Notes under the pieces: generated by a model
Databases searched by the model: none
What the model was told of the DNA's origin: nothing
Seen by the model: the letters and a program-made list of their open reading frames with translations, nothing else
Position numbers and translations under genes: made by a program
Shown: in pieces, positions 46,996 to 57,797 of the stretch
How positions within the stretch are numbered: position 1 is the first letter of the stretch
Layout of the letters: each line of letters begins with the position of its first letter
DNA from: Annulohypoxylon bovei var. microspora
Lineage: Eukaryota; Ascomycota; Sordariomycetes; Xylariales; Hypoxylaceae
Direction of reading: 5' to 3'
Assembly: GCA_022836615.1 (NCBI GenBank)
Contig: MU405267.1
Location: 1-64,000, forward strand
DNA: 64,000 nucleotides

Positions 46996-48914
46996 ATGGG
47001 TCGCTTAGTGGTCAAGAAGCCCAACGAGGAGGCCGGCAAGGCATGGCCGGCCATCGCCATCGGCTTTTTCGTAGCCTTCGGTGGTGTTTTATTCGGGTAA
47101 GTCTATCTTCATCTTCGGCACGAGCATTGACCCAAGTTGTATCGGAGCTGACTCGGAATGCGCAGTTATGATACCGGCACGATCAGTGGTATCATAGCCA
47201 TGGACTACTGGCAAAACCTGTTCTCGACGGGCTATGTCAATACGCAAGGTCACAAAGACGTCTCGCCATCTCAATCCTCCGCTATCGTATCCATCCTGTC
47301 CGCGGGTACTTTCTTCGGAGCCTTAGCATCACCAATATTCGCCGATACGATAGGACGACGACTTGCTCTTATCGCCTCATCTTTCGTTTTCATCCTCGGT
47401 GTTATATTACAGACCGCCGCCACAGCCTTGCCTCTATTCTTGGCTGGTCGGTTCTTCGCCGGTCTTGGTGTGGGTCTAATCTCGGCTATGAGTATGTCCC
47501 CCGTGTGGCTACGCCGAATTCCAATCCAGCAGGACTAACGTGTAAATTAGTTCCCCTATACCAGAGTGAGACAGCACCGCGATGGATCCGAGGTGCCATC
47601 GTAGGCGCGTACCAATTTGCCATCACGATCGGTCTGCTCTTGGCCGCCATCGTGGATTACGCGACGCAATACCGCCAAGATACCGGCTCTTACCGAATCC
47701 CGATCGCGGTCCAATTCGCGTGGGCCATCATCCTCATCGTCGGCATGCTCTTGCTGCCGGAGACGCCGCGATTTCTGATCAAGAAGGGCCAGCACGATAA
47801 TGCCGCTCGCGCCCTCGGCAGGCTTCGGAGGATCGATGCCAACCACGTCGCGATCCAAGACGAACTACGCGAAATCGAGGCGAACCACACCTACGAGATG
47901 AGCATCGGCAAGGCCTCATATCTGGATTGTTTCAGGGGGCCTATGCTCAAAAGACAGCTCACCGGTATGGGTGTTCAGGCTCTACAGCAGCTGACCGGAA
48001 TCAATTTCATATTCTATTACGGAACCCAGTAAGACGCCCTATAAAAGCATGCCACTTTACAGTACAATTTTAGAATGAAGCTAATTTTTCCTTAAAAGGT
48101 ACTTCAAGAACTCGGGTATCCAAGACCCGTTCACCATCCAGATGATCACGTCCTGCATCAACGTCGTCTCCACCATCCCCGGTCTGTGGGCCGTCGACAA
48201 GATCGGCCGCCGTCCCCTACTCCTCTGGGGCGCCATCGGCATGTGCGCCAGCCAGTTCCTCGTGGCCATGCTGGGAACCTTGACCACGGGACAGGATGCG
48301 TCGGGCAACATTCTCGTGTACAACGTGGCTGCGCAAAAGGCCGGCATCGCCTTCATCTGCCTGTACATCTTCTTCTTTGCTAGCACCTGGGGCCCCCTCG
48401 CGTGGGTCGTCACCGGCGAGATCTACCCCCTGAAGTCCCGCGCCAAGAGCTTGTCCATGACGACCGCCACTAACGTAAGTCAATTCTAATCTCTTCTTAC
48501 ATCCCTGCATATTTCCCTACATCCCTATTTCTATCAAAGAAACGCACCGACTAACTCTCACCTTCACAGTGGCTTCTCAACTGGGCTATCGCCTACTCGA
48601 CCCCGTACCTCGTCAACTACGGCGAGGGCTACGCCAACCTGCAGTCGAAGATCTTCTTCGTGTGGTTCGGCGCGTGCTTCCTCTGCATCGCGTTCGTGTA
48701 CTTCTTCATCTACGAGACCAAGGGCTGGTCGCTCGAGGAGGTCGACGAGCTGTACAGCGAGGTCAACAGCGCGCGCAAGAGCGCCGCCTGGACCCCCAAG
48801 TCCACCTTTGCTGAGCGCCAGGGTGCCGCCGACGCCGCTGCCGGCGTCGCGGCAATCTCGCCCGAGAAGCCAGACAGCAGCGCGGCCTCGCACCACGAGG
48901 AGCACACGGTATAG
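46996..48914 (+). CDS. MFS sugar transporter (hexose-porter type)
   Basis: Five exons, 46996-47096, 47166-47491, 47551-48028, 48099-48474 and 48570-48914, give 541 residues. All introns are GT-AG and the joined frame is unbroken. It has the sugar-porter layout of 12 membrane helices with a central cytosolic loop. Signatures are FGYDTGTISGI in helix 1, DTIGRR after helix 2, PETPRFLIKKG before the loop, QQLTGINFIFYYGT in helix 7, DKIGRRPLL, and a C-terminal YETKGWSLEEVDELY. The tail is Ala/Ser-rich and ends HHEEHTV. Members carry glucose or related hexoses with protons across the plasma membrane. Substrate and affinity cannot be read here. The neighbouring carotenoid oxygenase is not an obvious partner. 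Confidence 0.95.
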
Positions 48915-49347
48915 AGCACGGCGGCCGGCTAATGAATGTTTTTTGTTTGTTTAAGATCGCATCTGGTGGCATCTGTTTATATATGACAAGACCGCATTTT
49001 AGGTTTATTAAGATATCCCCGAGCTAAGTCATAGGCTAGAAGACGTCATGTCAGGTTAGAAGCGGCGTGGTACGCATTGTATATACGATGAATAATTGAG
49101 CACTGCTTAAGTCACGATTTTGCCCTTTACTGTTGTCCATTGTGCATATCTATCTGTTTTAGTAGGTATACATCGAATGCATTTCCTCGATGTTGTTGTT
49201 TGCAATCCCTCCCCCTTGGGTGGGAACGGCAGGGCGAATTATCGAATAGGCCTTCGTCGCGAAGGGCTGGCGTTGCAATAATGTGACGTGTTTGGGGTAT
49301 CTAGTAGCTGAGCCATATAACGAAGATATAGGATAGGTACCGCCACA
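48915..49347. other. Intergenic, 433 bp between convergent genes
   Basis: No gene seen. Holds the 3' flanks of the transporter and the carotenoid oxygenase. Confidence 0.6.
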
Positions 49348-51241
49348 TCACAGCTGGGAAGTCTCAGGGGGCTGGTGCAAACCGTGGAAACCGACCGCGA
49401 TGGCAAAATCGCACTCGGCACGTCCCAGTTCCAACATAGTCTTCGCATCCAGACACACGAGGTAACTCTTCCTGCCAAACCCATCGAGTACGACGCTCAG
49501 AAGCACGCCGTCGTCTTCGTCTAAATCCTCCTCCTCCCCGGGGGGTTTCGGACGCGGAATGAATATCGCCTCGCCCGGCGTGTGGCCCGTCCGGCCCTCT
49601 TTACCCTCCCCACCCTCCCAGTATATCGTCTCGCGCGTGTCGAGATCCGTCTTGATGATACAGTCGAAAAGGGTGCTCATGCCTCGGTTGGCTGTGGAGT
49701 ACACATAGCGGTACTTCTTGGTCGCGTAGGCCGGGTTGATGGTAGGTAGCTCTCCCGCGAGCGGCGCCTTGAACCGGAAGATTCTCTTTGCTATCTTTGT
49801 TGGAAGCGCCTCCTTCTCCTTCTCTTTCTCCTTCTCGTCACCGGAATCAAACTTCGGAACCACGAATTTCCATCTCATTAGTCGGGCCTGGCAATTGTAG
49901 ACGCGCTTTCTCTCGCTCCAGAAATTCTCGGTCGCGCCGTTCTTCTGGAGAATGACGTCCATCTCGAACGCCCGTATCACGTCCAGGGTCGGGTACTGGA
50001 CTACGTCGCAATACACGTTGGTGCTTCCGGTCTTGTCGTCCGGCTCCTCGAAAGAGTTGACGCTGTGGAAGTAGAACGCCGCAGGGCTGTCGAAGGCCGC
50101 AACCACGCCGCGGTCGCCGCGACGGTCGACGACGAACCACTTGCAGAGCTTGGACCTGTCGAAGGGCTCGATGGCGTCGGCCATGTTGCCCTCCCACGGG
50201 ATCTTGATGCCCATCAGGCCGATGTGCGAGGACGGGATGCAGAAGACGACGAAGGAGGGCGACAGGAAAAAGGAGTGGATGTACGCCGGCTTTACGTCCT
50301 TGCCGGATATCGTGGCCAGGATGTCGGTTTTGCCCGTCGAGGCGCTGGTGCGGAAGATGCGGTATGTTGGCGCGTAGCCCAGCTCGAGGTTGTAGTTGAA
50401 GAAGTCGCCTGTCTCCGGGTCGCGCTGGGCGTGGGCGCAGCTGAGCGGGCCCTTCAGGAGCGGGTGGAGGATCTGCTGCTTGGCTACGCCGATCGGCTCT
50501 AGGGTCTGTGGATCGAACTCCTTCATGATGCCAAAGTCCGAGGATAACCACATAGTCTTGTTGCCACTTCGGTGACCGGACTGAGGTACGTCGTTGGCCT
50601 TCGAAGGCAGGCCAGGCATGTCGGCGTGGACCACGACCGCGATGTTGTTATAATCGGGGCCTTTGGTTATGGGGGGACCTCGCCACACACTCATGATCTT
50701 CGCGAATATGCCGATACAAGGATCCATGCGTTGTCCGAAACTGACATCGTGTCTTCGTCCGCTTCTCTTGATGGTATCGTACAGCGCTTGGCTCTGGCGA
50801 CGAGACGTATACTCGACTTTCACGGGGGATTCAGCGCTGCTCGAGTTGGCGATGATGTTAAATTTGTGCGTGTGGCCCAAGCCGTCGAACCAATGCGTGG
50901 TGCGAAAGGTACCCTTAGGGGTGTTCTCGATGGTGTACTGTCCAGGGCCGGTGCGGAACAGCGTGCCAGCAGCCCAAGTCGGGATCGAACCCTTCACGGT
51001 GAGCTCCACGGGGCCGCGTACCTCATCTAGGCCTTCAAACTAGCCATGTTTATTAGGATACGATGAAGAATAAATGAGGGGGACACGATAGACGTACTCC
51101 TGCCTCGTTAGGCCAGTCTGTGTAATAATCCGCACGTTGCAAGCTATCAACTCCCGACTCGAAATCTTCTTTCTCATCCCCCTTACTGCCTCCGACGTAC
51201 AGCTTTCTTCGGGGACTCGGAATCTTAGGGTCTGCTGCCAT
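49348..51241 (-). CDS. Carotenoid cleavage oxygenase (RPE65 family)
   Basis: Two exons, 51241-51098 and 51039-49348, give 611 residues. The 58-nt intron joins DWPNEAG to FEGLDEVRGPVELTVKG. The seven-bladed propeller oxygenase is recognisable from GTLFRTGPGQY and HWFDGLGHTHKF near the start. The four iron-binding histidines are visible in LSCAHAQRDPETG, YIHSFFLSPSFVV, YFHSVNSFEE and GFHGLHQP. These enzymes cleave a double bond in a carotenoid or a stilbene with O2 and a non-heme iron. The protein is longer than Neurospora CAO-1, partly because of a Lys/Glu-rich insert (GDEKEKEKEKEALPTK). No carotenoid synthesis genes are nearby. No signal peptide, so probably cytosolic. Substrate unknown. Confidence 0.94.
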
Positions 51242-53096
51242 GATTTTCTAGAGATTGATGTTTATGTCTCTAGAACAATTTGAAGTTCGGGGTTCAGAAT
51301 GTCAGGCGAAGTCAATAAGAAAAGGGGGGGTGTGGATGATAGACTGGTATGATTTAGCTTATGAGAATTCAAATCGTCTTAGCAGAATGCCATACTTGGT
51401 GTAGTTGTAGTTGTAGTTGTAGTTGTAGTAATAGGTAGCAGAACTAGTCGTTCTTGTACTTGTCGTTTTCGTACTTGTGGTTGTGGTCACGCTACTCAAT
51501 CTCCATATCCTTGTATAAGTGAATAAATACGGCGGTCTGTCGGATCGATCATCCAAGTGCGGTAGAGCTTATACAAGTAGCCTTTGTGAACGACCAAAAT
51601 GATGTTAGGGTCTGAAATAGGTTGCACCAGTGCACTACTAGGTAGGCGAGTGCGAGAGCGATGGTCTAAAGTAAGACGGTGTTGAAATAGACGCCAGGAA
51701 ATGGTCAAGCATGTCTTGAGTCTGTGAGAAATGTGGGGCACTAGCTGAGATAAGCCGTCTATTTTAGACAAAGGCTTAAGAAAGGCCAACAGTAGGGAAG
51801 CCATTGGTAAGGTGGAGAGAGGTGTGTTGGTGTTAAACGATTTGACAGAGCCGACTTGTAGGGTATTGTACGAGTATGGATATGACGAAGTAAGGGATAG
51901 GTGAACGGGTGATAATAATCGTGAAAAGATGAAAACCGAGTCCGGATTTATAAACGAATTCAACATTATAAGGTGTCGATTGGTCGTATGTGGCGTGTAA
52001 GTTTGGTAAAGTTAAGTCTTAGGGGCTTGTGCTTTGTTTACAAAATTAATATGAGCCTCCAATGCTAACGAAAAACTAATTATGCTTTCGTAGAGACCCG
52101 ACGCCTTAGATGTAAATTTTTACTTATAACTATGTCAGTATACATTTCGGTTGCCTAGGTACCTACCTATGGAAGGTAAGTTTGTTTCTATAACTACATA
52201 CCATCTATACCTACAGGGCAACCTACCTACCTTGGAGGGGTAGAGCAGTAGCAGAGTAGTATTCCAATGCTAGGTACGGTGTCAGGACACCACCTTGAAT
52301 TAAAACTAGGTAGGTATAATAAATATATAATATTCAAGACTCATATCTAAAGCTTTAACACCATGACTCAGGAATGGACAATACCTAAGGTACATACAAA
52401 TAGGGGTCATACATGTACCTACCTTATTCAGCATTTGATTCCACTACCGTCCAATGAGCTTTCAGCGGCTCGGGACATTTCCATTTGACATTTGGCTAGT
52501 GATCCCGAACAATTGGATAAGCGGCGCTACATGGCGCTTGCTATTGGCTAACTCGCACTTAAGTTCAAGACTATGTACATTGTACATGTGTATCCATGTA
52601 CACATTTCGCATTCGCGTCCAAACACCAGTTAAATCATCGTTATTTTTACTGTTTAAGTGTTAATAAGTACGGCCGAAGGGCAATCCTAAAAATGATTCA
52701 AACTGCCTACGTACGCAAGATACGCATTGGATATGCCAGAGCATGGTCTGCTAAGTATGTAGTTACTACATGTACTTCTAAGCAAGCACTACGTCATTGC
52801 GCGCCTTGCCCGTGTAACCCGTGGGAAAATGTAAGAGAGAATACAATCGACTTAGGGTTCAATGCTCTGTTAAAAAGAGCGAGATCTGACGAATCAAACC
52901 TCAAGTAAATCCAAAATAGCCCCGTTCTAACCCCAACCCCCTATTGACAATTAAGCTATACCCAAAATGTATAGCTTCTCCATCATTAAGCGGATAAAGC
53001 GGAGAGACGAGTCTCAAACTCGATTAGTCATGCCTCATAGCTTACCTAACTTCCTCTACACTGCTGATGGTGCAACCAGCCCTCAGATCCGAAAAC
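51242..53096. other. Intergenic, 1.85 kb
   Basis: No secure gene. A 156-codon minus-strand frame at 51966-51496 has protein-like stretches but no family. It holds a hexamer repeat (51401-51429), a dense group of TAGGTA/TACCTA words (52150-52330) and a 15-nt palindrome ATGTACATTGTACAT (52573-52587). Confidence 0.5.
51401..51429. repeat. (GTAGTT)n microsatellite
   Basis: About five tandem copies of GTAGTT, ending in a degenerate unit. Confidence 0.85.
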
Positions 53097-54845
53097 ATGG
53101 TATTTCCCAGCCGGGGCTGCATCACCTGCAGGAAACGGCGAATCAAGGTAAGGCTTTAGGATACCTAATCCCAGACCCCGATTCATGACAAGCTAAGACC
53201 CTCTAAGTGTGATTCGGTTCATCCCACCTGTGGCAGATGCCACAAGGCAAGTCGGACATGCGTCTGGGATCAGAACGAAGAGGCCGGCTTGGTGTTCAAG
53301 AGCGAAAACGCTTTCGCTCAAGGTAAACCCCGGCGTCCGTGGAGGGCGAAAGAGCGAGACGCAGAAGCAGTTGCGGAAGCATCAGGTTCAGGTTCTTCGC
53401 CGGATTTAAACTCGGTATCTCCAACTCCCATCCCCGTCCCTGAAGAGGACCAGGCCTTTCGTTTCTGGCTTGAGAATTTCATGTTTAGGGATGATGAGAT
53501 CCCCGAATTCGTACGCGAGTACAGCCAGTACATCGTGCCCTACCGAGATAAGGCCCAGCCTGGCTCGAGCCTGCACCTGGCTTTGTCGGCTGTTTCGCAT
53601 GCTGTCTTCGGTCGTGCGATGCAAGAGGAGAAGGCTATTGAGGATGCCGAGCTGTTATTCTCCCAGAGCATAGCGAGGATGCAGAGCGTGTTTAGTGAAC
53701 TGAGGCAAGACAATATCCACGAAATTCTAGTCACGACCATGTTGATGGCCTTCTACGAGGTACCTATATCCGCAGCCTTCCAGATTTATAAAATCTCATA
53801 CTAATCATACTCATTGAAGAATATCATGTATGGACACGAGAGACATCATAATCGGAAGAAAGATTCGTCGTCTTCGGATACCGACATAATAGGATCACGG
53901 TTCTGGGAAAATATCTCTCATCACAAAGGTGCTGCAGGTTTGTTGAAGCTAAGACAAGAACGCGGATGGACGCCAGATCTTCCACTAGAAAGAGCTGCGC
54001 GACGGCAGTTGGTCAGTGGCCAAGTTCACCCTCGAATGATTTGCGAAGACTGTTAACATTAACAAAAATAGATGCGAACGTGTATTCTCCGGGGCATACC
54101 CGCAGCTCCATGGCTTCGGGACGGAGCAGAATTCGGTGAAGAAGGTCCTATACTGGGCTTAGACTCGATCTTAGTCCGTGTAGCTAGCCTTCGCGCGAGA
54201 TCGCTGCATATGTTCCTTCCAAAGAGTGAGAGATTCTCATCTCAGCTAAGCCCGGTCGATATCGCATCCGAGGCTCGAGACTTGGATATTGTCTTGGAAT
54301 CGTGGTCTCGTAATATTCCCGAAGACTGGCAGTTCTTCACGCAACCGGATCCTTCGACCGATGCCACGTTTGATGGAATGGTTCACGTCTACGCCAGCCA
54401 TGGCCTTGCTACCATCTGGAACCGGTATCGTGCCATTCATATAATCATCATTAGCATTCGAAAGCGAGCGCTCTCCGTCGCATCTCAATGTTCTTCCCAG
54501 ACTATATCAACGAATATGGAACAGGAGATGTGCCACGAGAAGATAGTCTTACTCTCAACCGATTTATGTCGCGGTATTCCATTCTTCATCCGTTCGCAGC
54601 CCGTGACACACGATTCCCCTTCTGAGGGACCAAGTAGGATCAACGATAATTATATCTCAGCTCATTATGAAATTCTACCGAAGCTTGCGACACTCTTAGC
54701 GTGGCCTTTAGCGTTAGCTGTTAGCACAGACGCTGTACCAGAGCCCCAGAAGCAATGGCTGAGGATAAAACTGAAATCTATTGCTAAGTCCCTAGGAGAT
54801 TCCATCCTAGCGACCGTCGCCGACCAGAGCGAATTCAAGTTCTAG
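53097..54845 (+). CDS. Zn2Cys6 transcription factor
   Basis: Four exons, 53097-53147, 53208-53759, 53820-54011 and 54072-54845, give 522 residues. The zinc cluster is split by intron 1. Exon 1 ends RGCITCRKRRIK and exon 2 begins CDSVHPTCGRCHKASRTCVW, giving cysteines 8, 11, 18, 25, 28 and 35 in perfect CX2CX6CX6CX2CX6C spacing. Intron 1 has donor GTAAGG and acceptor CTAAG. The middle region (SLHLALSAVSHAVFGRAMQ, EILVTTMLMAFYENI, HHKGAAGLLKLR) is the usual all-helical regulatory domain of fungal factors of this kind (DUF3468/Fungal_trans_2 type). It faces an aldo-keto reductase tail to tail, 79 bp away, which may be a target. The regulated pathway is unknown. Confidence 0.92.
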
Positions 54846-54924
54846 ATACCTACATAGGTACACTACATCGGTCTTGCGTCGCCTGAAGCCAGCATGCCGC
54901 TTTGCGCGCAAGACAGGGGCTTCA

Positions 54925-56091
54925 TCAAGAATGGCCCATAATGGATTTGGCCACGTACGGCTCCTCCAGGAATGCGACTTCTTCGGCCGTCAGCGTCTTC
55001 CCTCTCGCCTCACATGCCTCGTCGATTCTCGCAACCGAGTTGAACCCGACGATCGGCACGGTACCCTTAGCTCGGTGCCACGCCAAATTGACCTGGCTCA
55101 TCTTCCAACCCTTGTTGGCAGCCAGTTTTTCCACACGGCCGATGATCTCCTCGTCGGCAGCCGTAAATCCCCTACCGACGGGACTAGGCGTCTTGGCGCG
55201 GATCGAGTCCTCTTGCCCGAAGGGCCTGGCAAGCCTGCCGCCGAAGTTGGACGCGTACGGCAGGATGCCAACACTAGTGTCGTTGCAGAACCGGTTCATC
55301 TCTCGCTCCTCTTCGCGGTAGCATAGGTGGTAGTAGTTTTGCATGCTGATGAACTTGGTCCAGCCATGATTTTCGGCGACGGCCTGCATGCGCGCGAACT
55401 GCGTCGCCCACATGGAGCTGGCACCGATGTAGCGTACCTTACCGGCTTGGACTAGGTCGTGCAGCGCTTTCATAGTTTCCTCGATAGGAGTACTCGGGTC
55501 AAAGCGGTGGATCTGATACAGGTCGATGTAACTCGTACCTAGCCGCTTGAGAGAGGCCTCTACGGCGTTAAATATAGCCGTGCGGGAAAGACCTGTGTTA
55601 TTGTTATAAGCCCATCTATTATTTTAGTTTACCCCGGCCATTCAGCTCGGGCCGGGGTAATGAGATATGAGCCGGGTCTTAGTCTACTCACCTCCTTGGT
55701 TCACATAGTCCTTGCTCGTCTCGAGCACGGGCCCGAACGGCGCGGCAAACACGGACACGTCTTCCGCGACGTAGAGGAAGCACTTGGTCAAGATGACGAC
55801 TTTCTCGCGCGGGATCGAAAACTTGCGGAGCGCCTTGCCGATGACCTCTTCGCTGAGGCCGTTGGAGTACGCGTTGGCCGTGTCCCAGGTGTTGAGGCCC
55901 CTGTCGTAAGCGGCCTTGAGAATCTCGAGCGTCGCGTCTTCGTCTAGCACCCACGGCAACCATTGGCTGGAGCCGAGGGACATGGCTCCCAGGATGGGCG
56001 TGGACACGCGAAGCCCCGAGGAGCCAACTCTGACATACTCGACCTTGGTGCCGTCGAGGCTCTTCTGGACGGATTGTGGGACCTGGGCCAT
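54925..56091 (-). CDS. Aldo-keto reductase (aryl-alcohol dehydrogenase-like)
   Basis: Two exons, 56091-55692 and 55592-54925, give 355 residues. The intron has donor GTGAGT and acceptor AACACAG; it joins KDYVNQG G to LSRTAIFNAVEASLKRLG. Catalytic residues of the family are in place: Asp and Tyr in WDTANAYSNG, Lys in VVILTKCF and His in DLYQIHRFD. NADPH-binding features follow, such as the SQVNLAWHRAKGTVPIVGFNS segment near the C-terminus. It resembles fungal AKRs near yeast Ypl088w, which reduce aromatic aldehydes. It is convergent with the Zn2Cys6 factor and lies beside a broken alcohol dehydrogenase, so the three may once have formed a small catabolic or detoxifying set. Confidence 0.95.
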
Positions 56092-56985
56092 GGTTGGATA
56101 GGTATTTTCGTCGTTAGCACGTTGGTTTCGCTTGAGTAAAACGAGAATTTAGTAAACTTCTGGTGTTTCCTAGGTAATTGGATATTCTAGGTGACCTGAG
56201 AATGATGAGATTCGGTAGCCAAACAGCAGAGAATGGAGTCGTCCATTATATATCCCATTTTCATCGTGATGACTCCTCGGTCATTCATAGTAGTAGGCTA
56301 GTAGCTCAGGTTCTTCGCGTTCTGCTTGACTAGATCCTTCTAAAGGCCGTCTAGGTGAAACTATACACGCACATAACCAAGCGAGAGTGCTAATGTAACG
56401 GGAGATAAGATGATGAATCTGTCTAAAGGCCGTGTCTAGTCGGTAAGTTTGAGATGGGATAATTGCATACCTACTGGCTCATTAATCAGCAGCTCGCGGT
56501 TTTATCCAGGAACGGTATAGTGTGAAGATCTCGCGGGTTTTTCTAAAAAGGGATAGCCCACCCTATGACCCCCAATGACGATGACATACATACAGAGGAT
56601 GATACGAACGATACAGCCTCCATAGTAATGTTTTCTGTAATTCTTTCGAGACGAGATCTTATCGACGACTGTAACAAGTTCATATTTCTTAAGCATGTGT
56701 AACTAATCAAAAATCTACAACCCTCTACCAGCAATCGAAATATATGAGACTCCATATCCGGGTCTTTAGTGATTGGCTGGACAATTTCTCTGGTACCGAA
56801 GTCCGGCATGGTAGATATAGGGGTGCAACAGCTTAAAGCTCATGTATCTTGTAGATTGAAGTTCACATAACCTCCAAACTCAAGCTCATACGTATGACGG
56901 TATACATATTCATATTACATCAAGAACCATCAAGGTTCTCATTTCTCATAGCTCATATTTATACATCTCTTCTACCAATCCCTTT
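56092..56985. other. Intergenic, 894 bp
   Basis: No gene accepted. It holds the AKR promoter. A minus-strand frame at 56809-56543 begins MPDFGTREIVQPITKDPDMES but becomes featureless; it may be a relic. Confidence 0.5.
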
Positions 56986-57797
56986 TCAATACCTCGTCAA
57001 TGCAGGTGAACCTGCACACGCTGGTAATGAGAACTTCGTCTCAACAAACACCTTCTGCATATTATCCTCGCGCTTCTCGAACATGGAATACACCTTCTCC
57101 AGATCCTCTATGTGAACACGATGAGAGACCATCTGCAGCGGGTCGAGCTCGCCGCTTTGGATCATCTTTAGCAGTTCTTCCCAGTACTTATGTACGGGCG
57201 CCTGGCCGTTACCGATGAGCCGGATGCCTCGCTCCATTAGCGACCTGATGTTGAAGTGGTTGGTCTGAACTTGTCAGCACATTTGGACATAAAAAGAGCC
57301 GTCTTACGGGGAGACGAAGACTCACATAACCGACGTATATACCAGTAACGCCGCAACGGCCAAAGGCTCGGACGCCTTCGATCATCTCATTGACGATTTC
57401 GCTGGTGTCTGTTTCCGCACCGAGCGATATCTCAAGCCAGTGCATCTAACCCTTGGCATACTCTCGCGCAGCACACTATGCATGTCATCGCATTAGTGCT
57501 CGTGACCATAGTCCACCAGCTTAGAGGTTACCGTATATAACTTACCTCGATGGCAGCATCAGGACCCCTCCCACCACATAAATCCTTCAGCTTCGATACA
57601 ACGGTAGGCTTATTCGTCACGCCAAACGACAGCTTCTTGTAATCGACGAGCTCCAGCTTATCGGCATGAATCGCAGGCCAATGGCTCTTGACGAAAGTAA
57701 GCCGCGGCTCCATATCGACGAAGATGACCTTAGTAGCCCCAGCTTTAACAGCAAAGATGCTAGCCATCTGCCCAATCGCTAAGTCCAGTTTCGTCAC
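56986..57797 (-). pseudogene. Truncated zinc-type alcohol dehydrogenase with internal stop
   Basis: Remnant of a medium-chain alcohol dehydrogenase. Three former exons remain: about 57797-57546 (IGQMASIFAVKAGATKVIFVD... to PDAAIE), 57475-57326 (CAAREYAKG, stop, MHWLEISLG... to GVTGIYVGY) and 57264-56986 (TNHFNIRSLMERGIRLIGNGQAPVH... to LTRY). The splice borders between them are still GT-AG. The N-terminal half, with the catalytic zinc ligands and the start of the Rossmann fold, is missing; nothing like it lies upstream. A TAG at 57448-57446 interrupts the second exon where relatives carry a Trp codon (TGG). The rest of the reading frame is intact and well conserved, so the loss looks recent. 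Confidence 0.88.

Noticed and set aside
49847..50551. 234-codon frame on the same strand as the carotenoid oxygenase
   Set aside because: Shifted-frame shadow of the oxygenase, Arg/His/Pro-rich as expected from GC-biased codons.
51496..51966. 156-codon minus-strand frame near the microsatellite
   Set aside because: No signal peptide, domain or splice context; not strong enough to call a gene.
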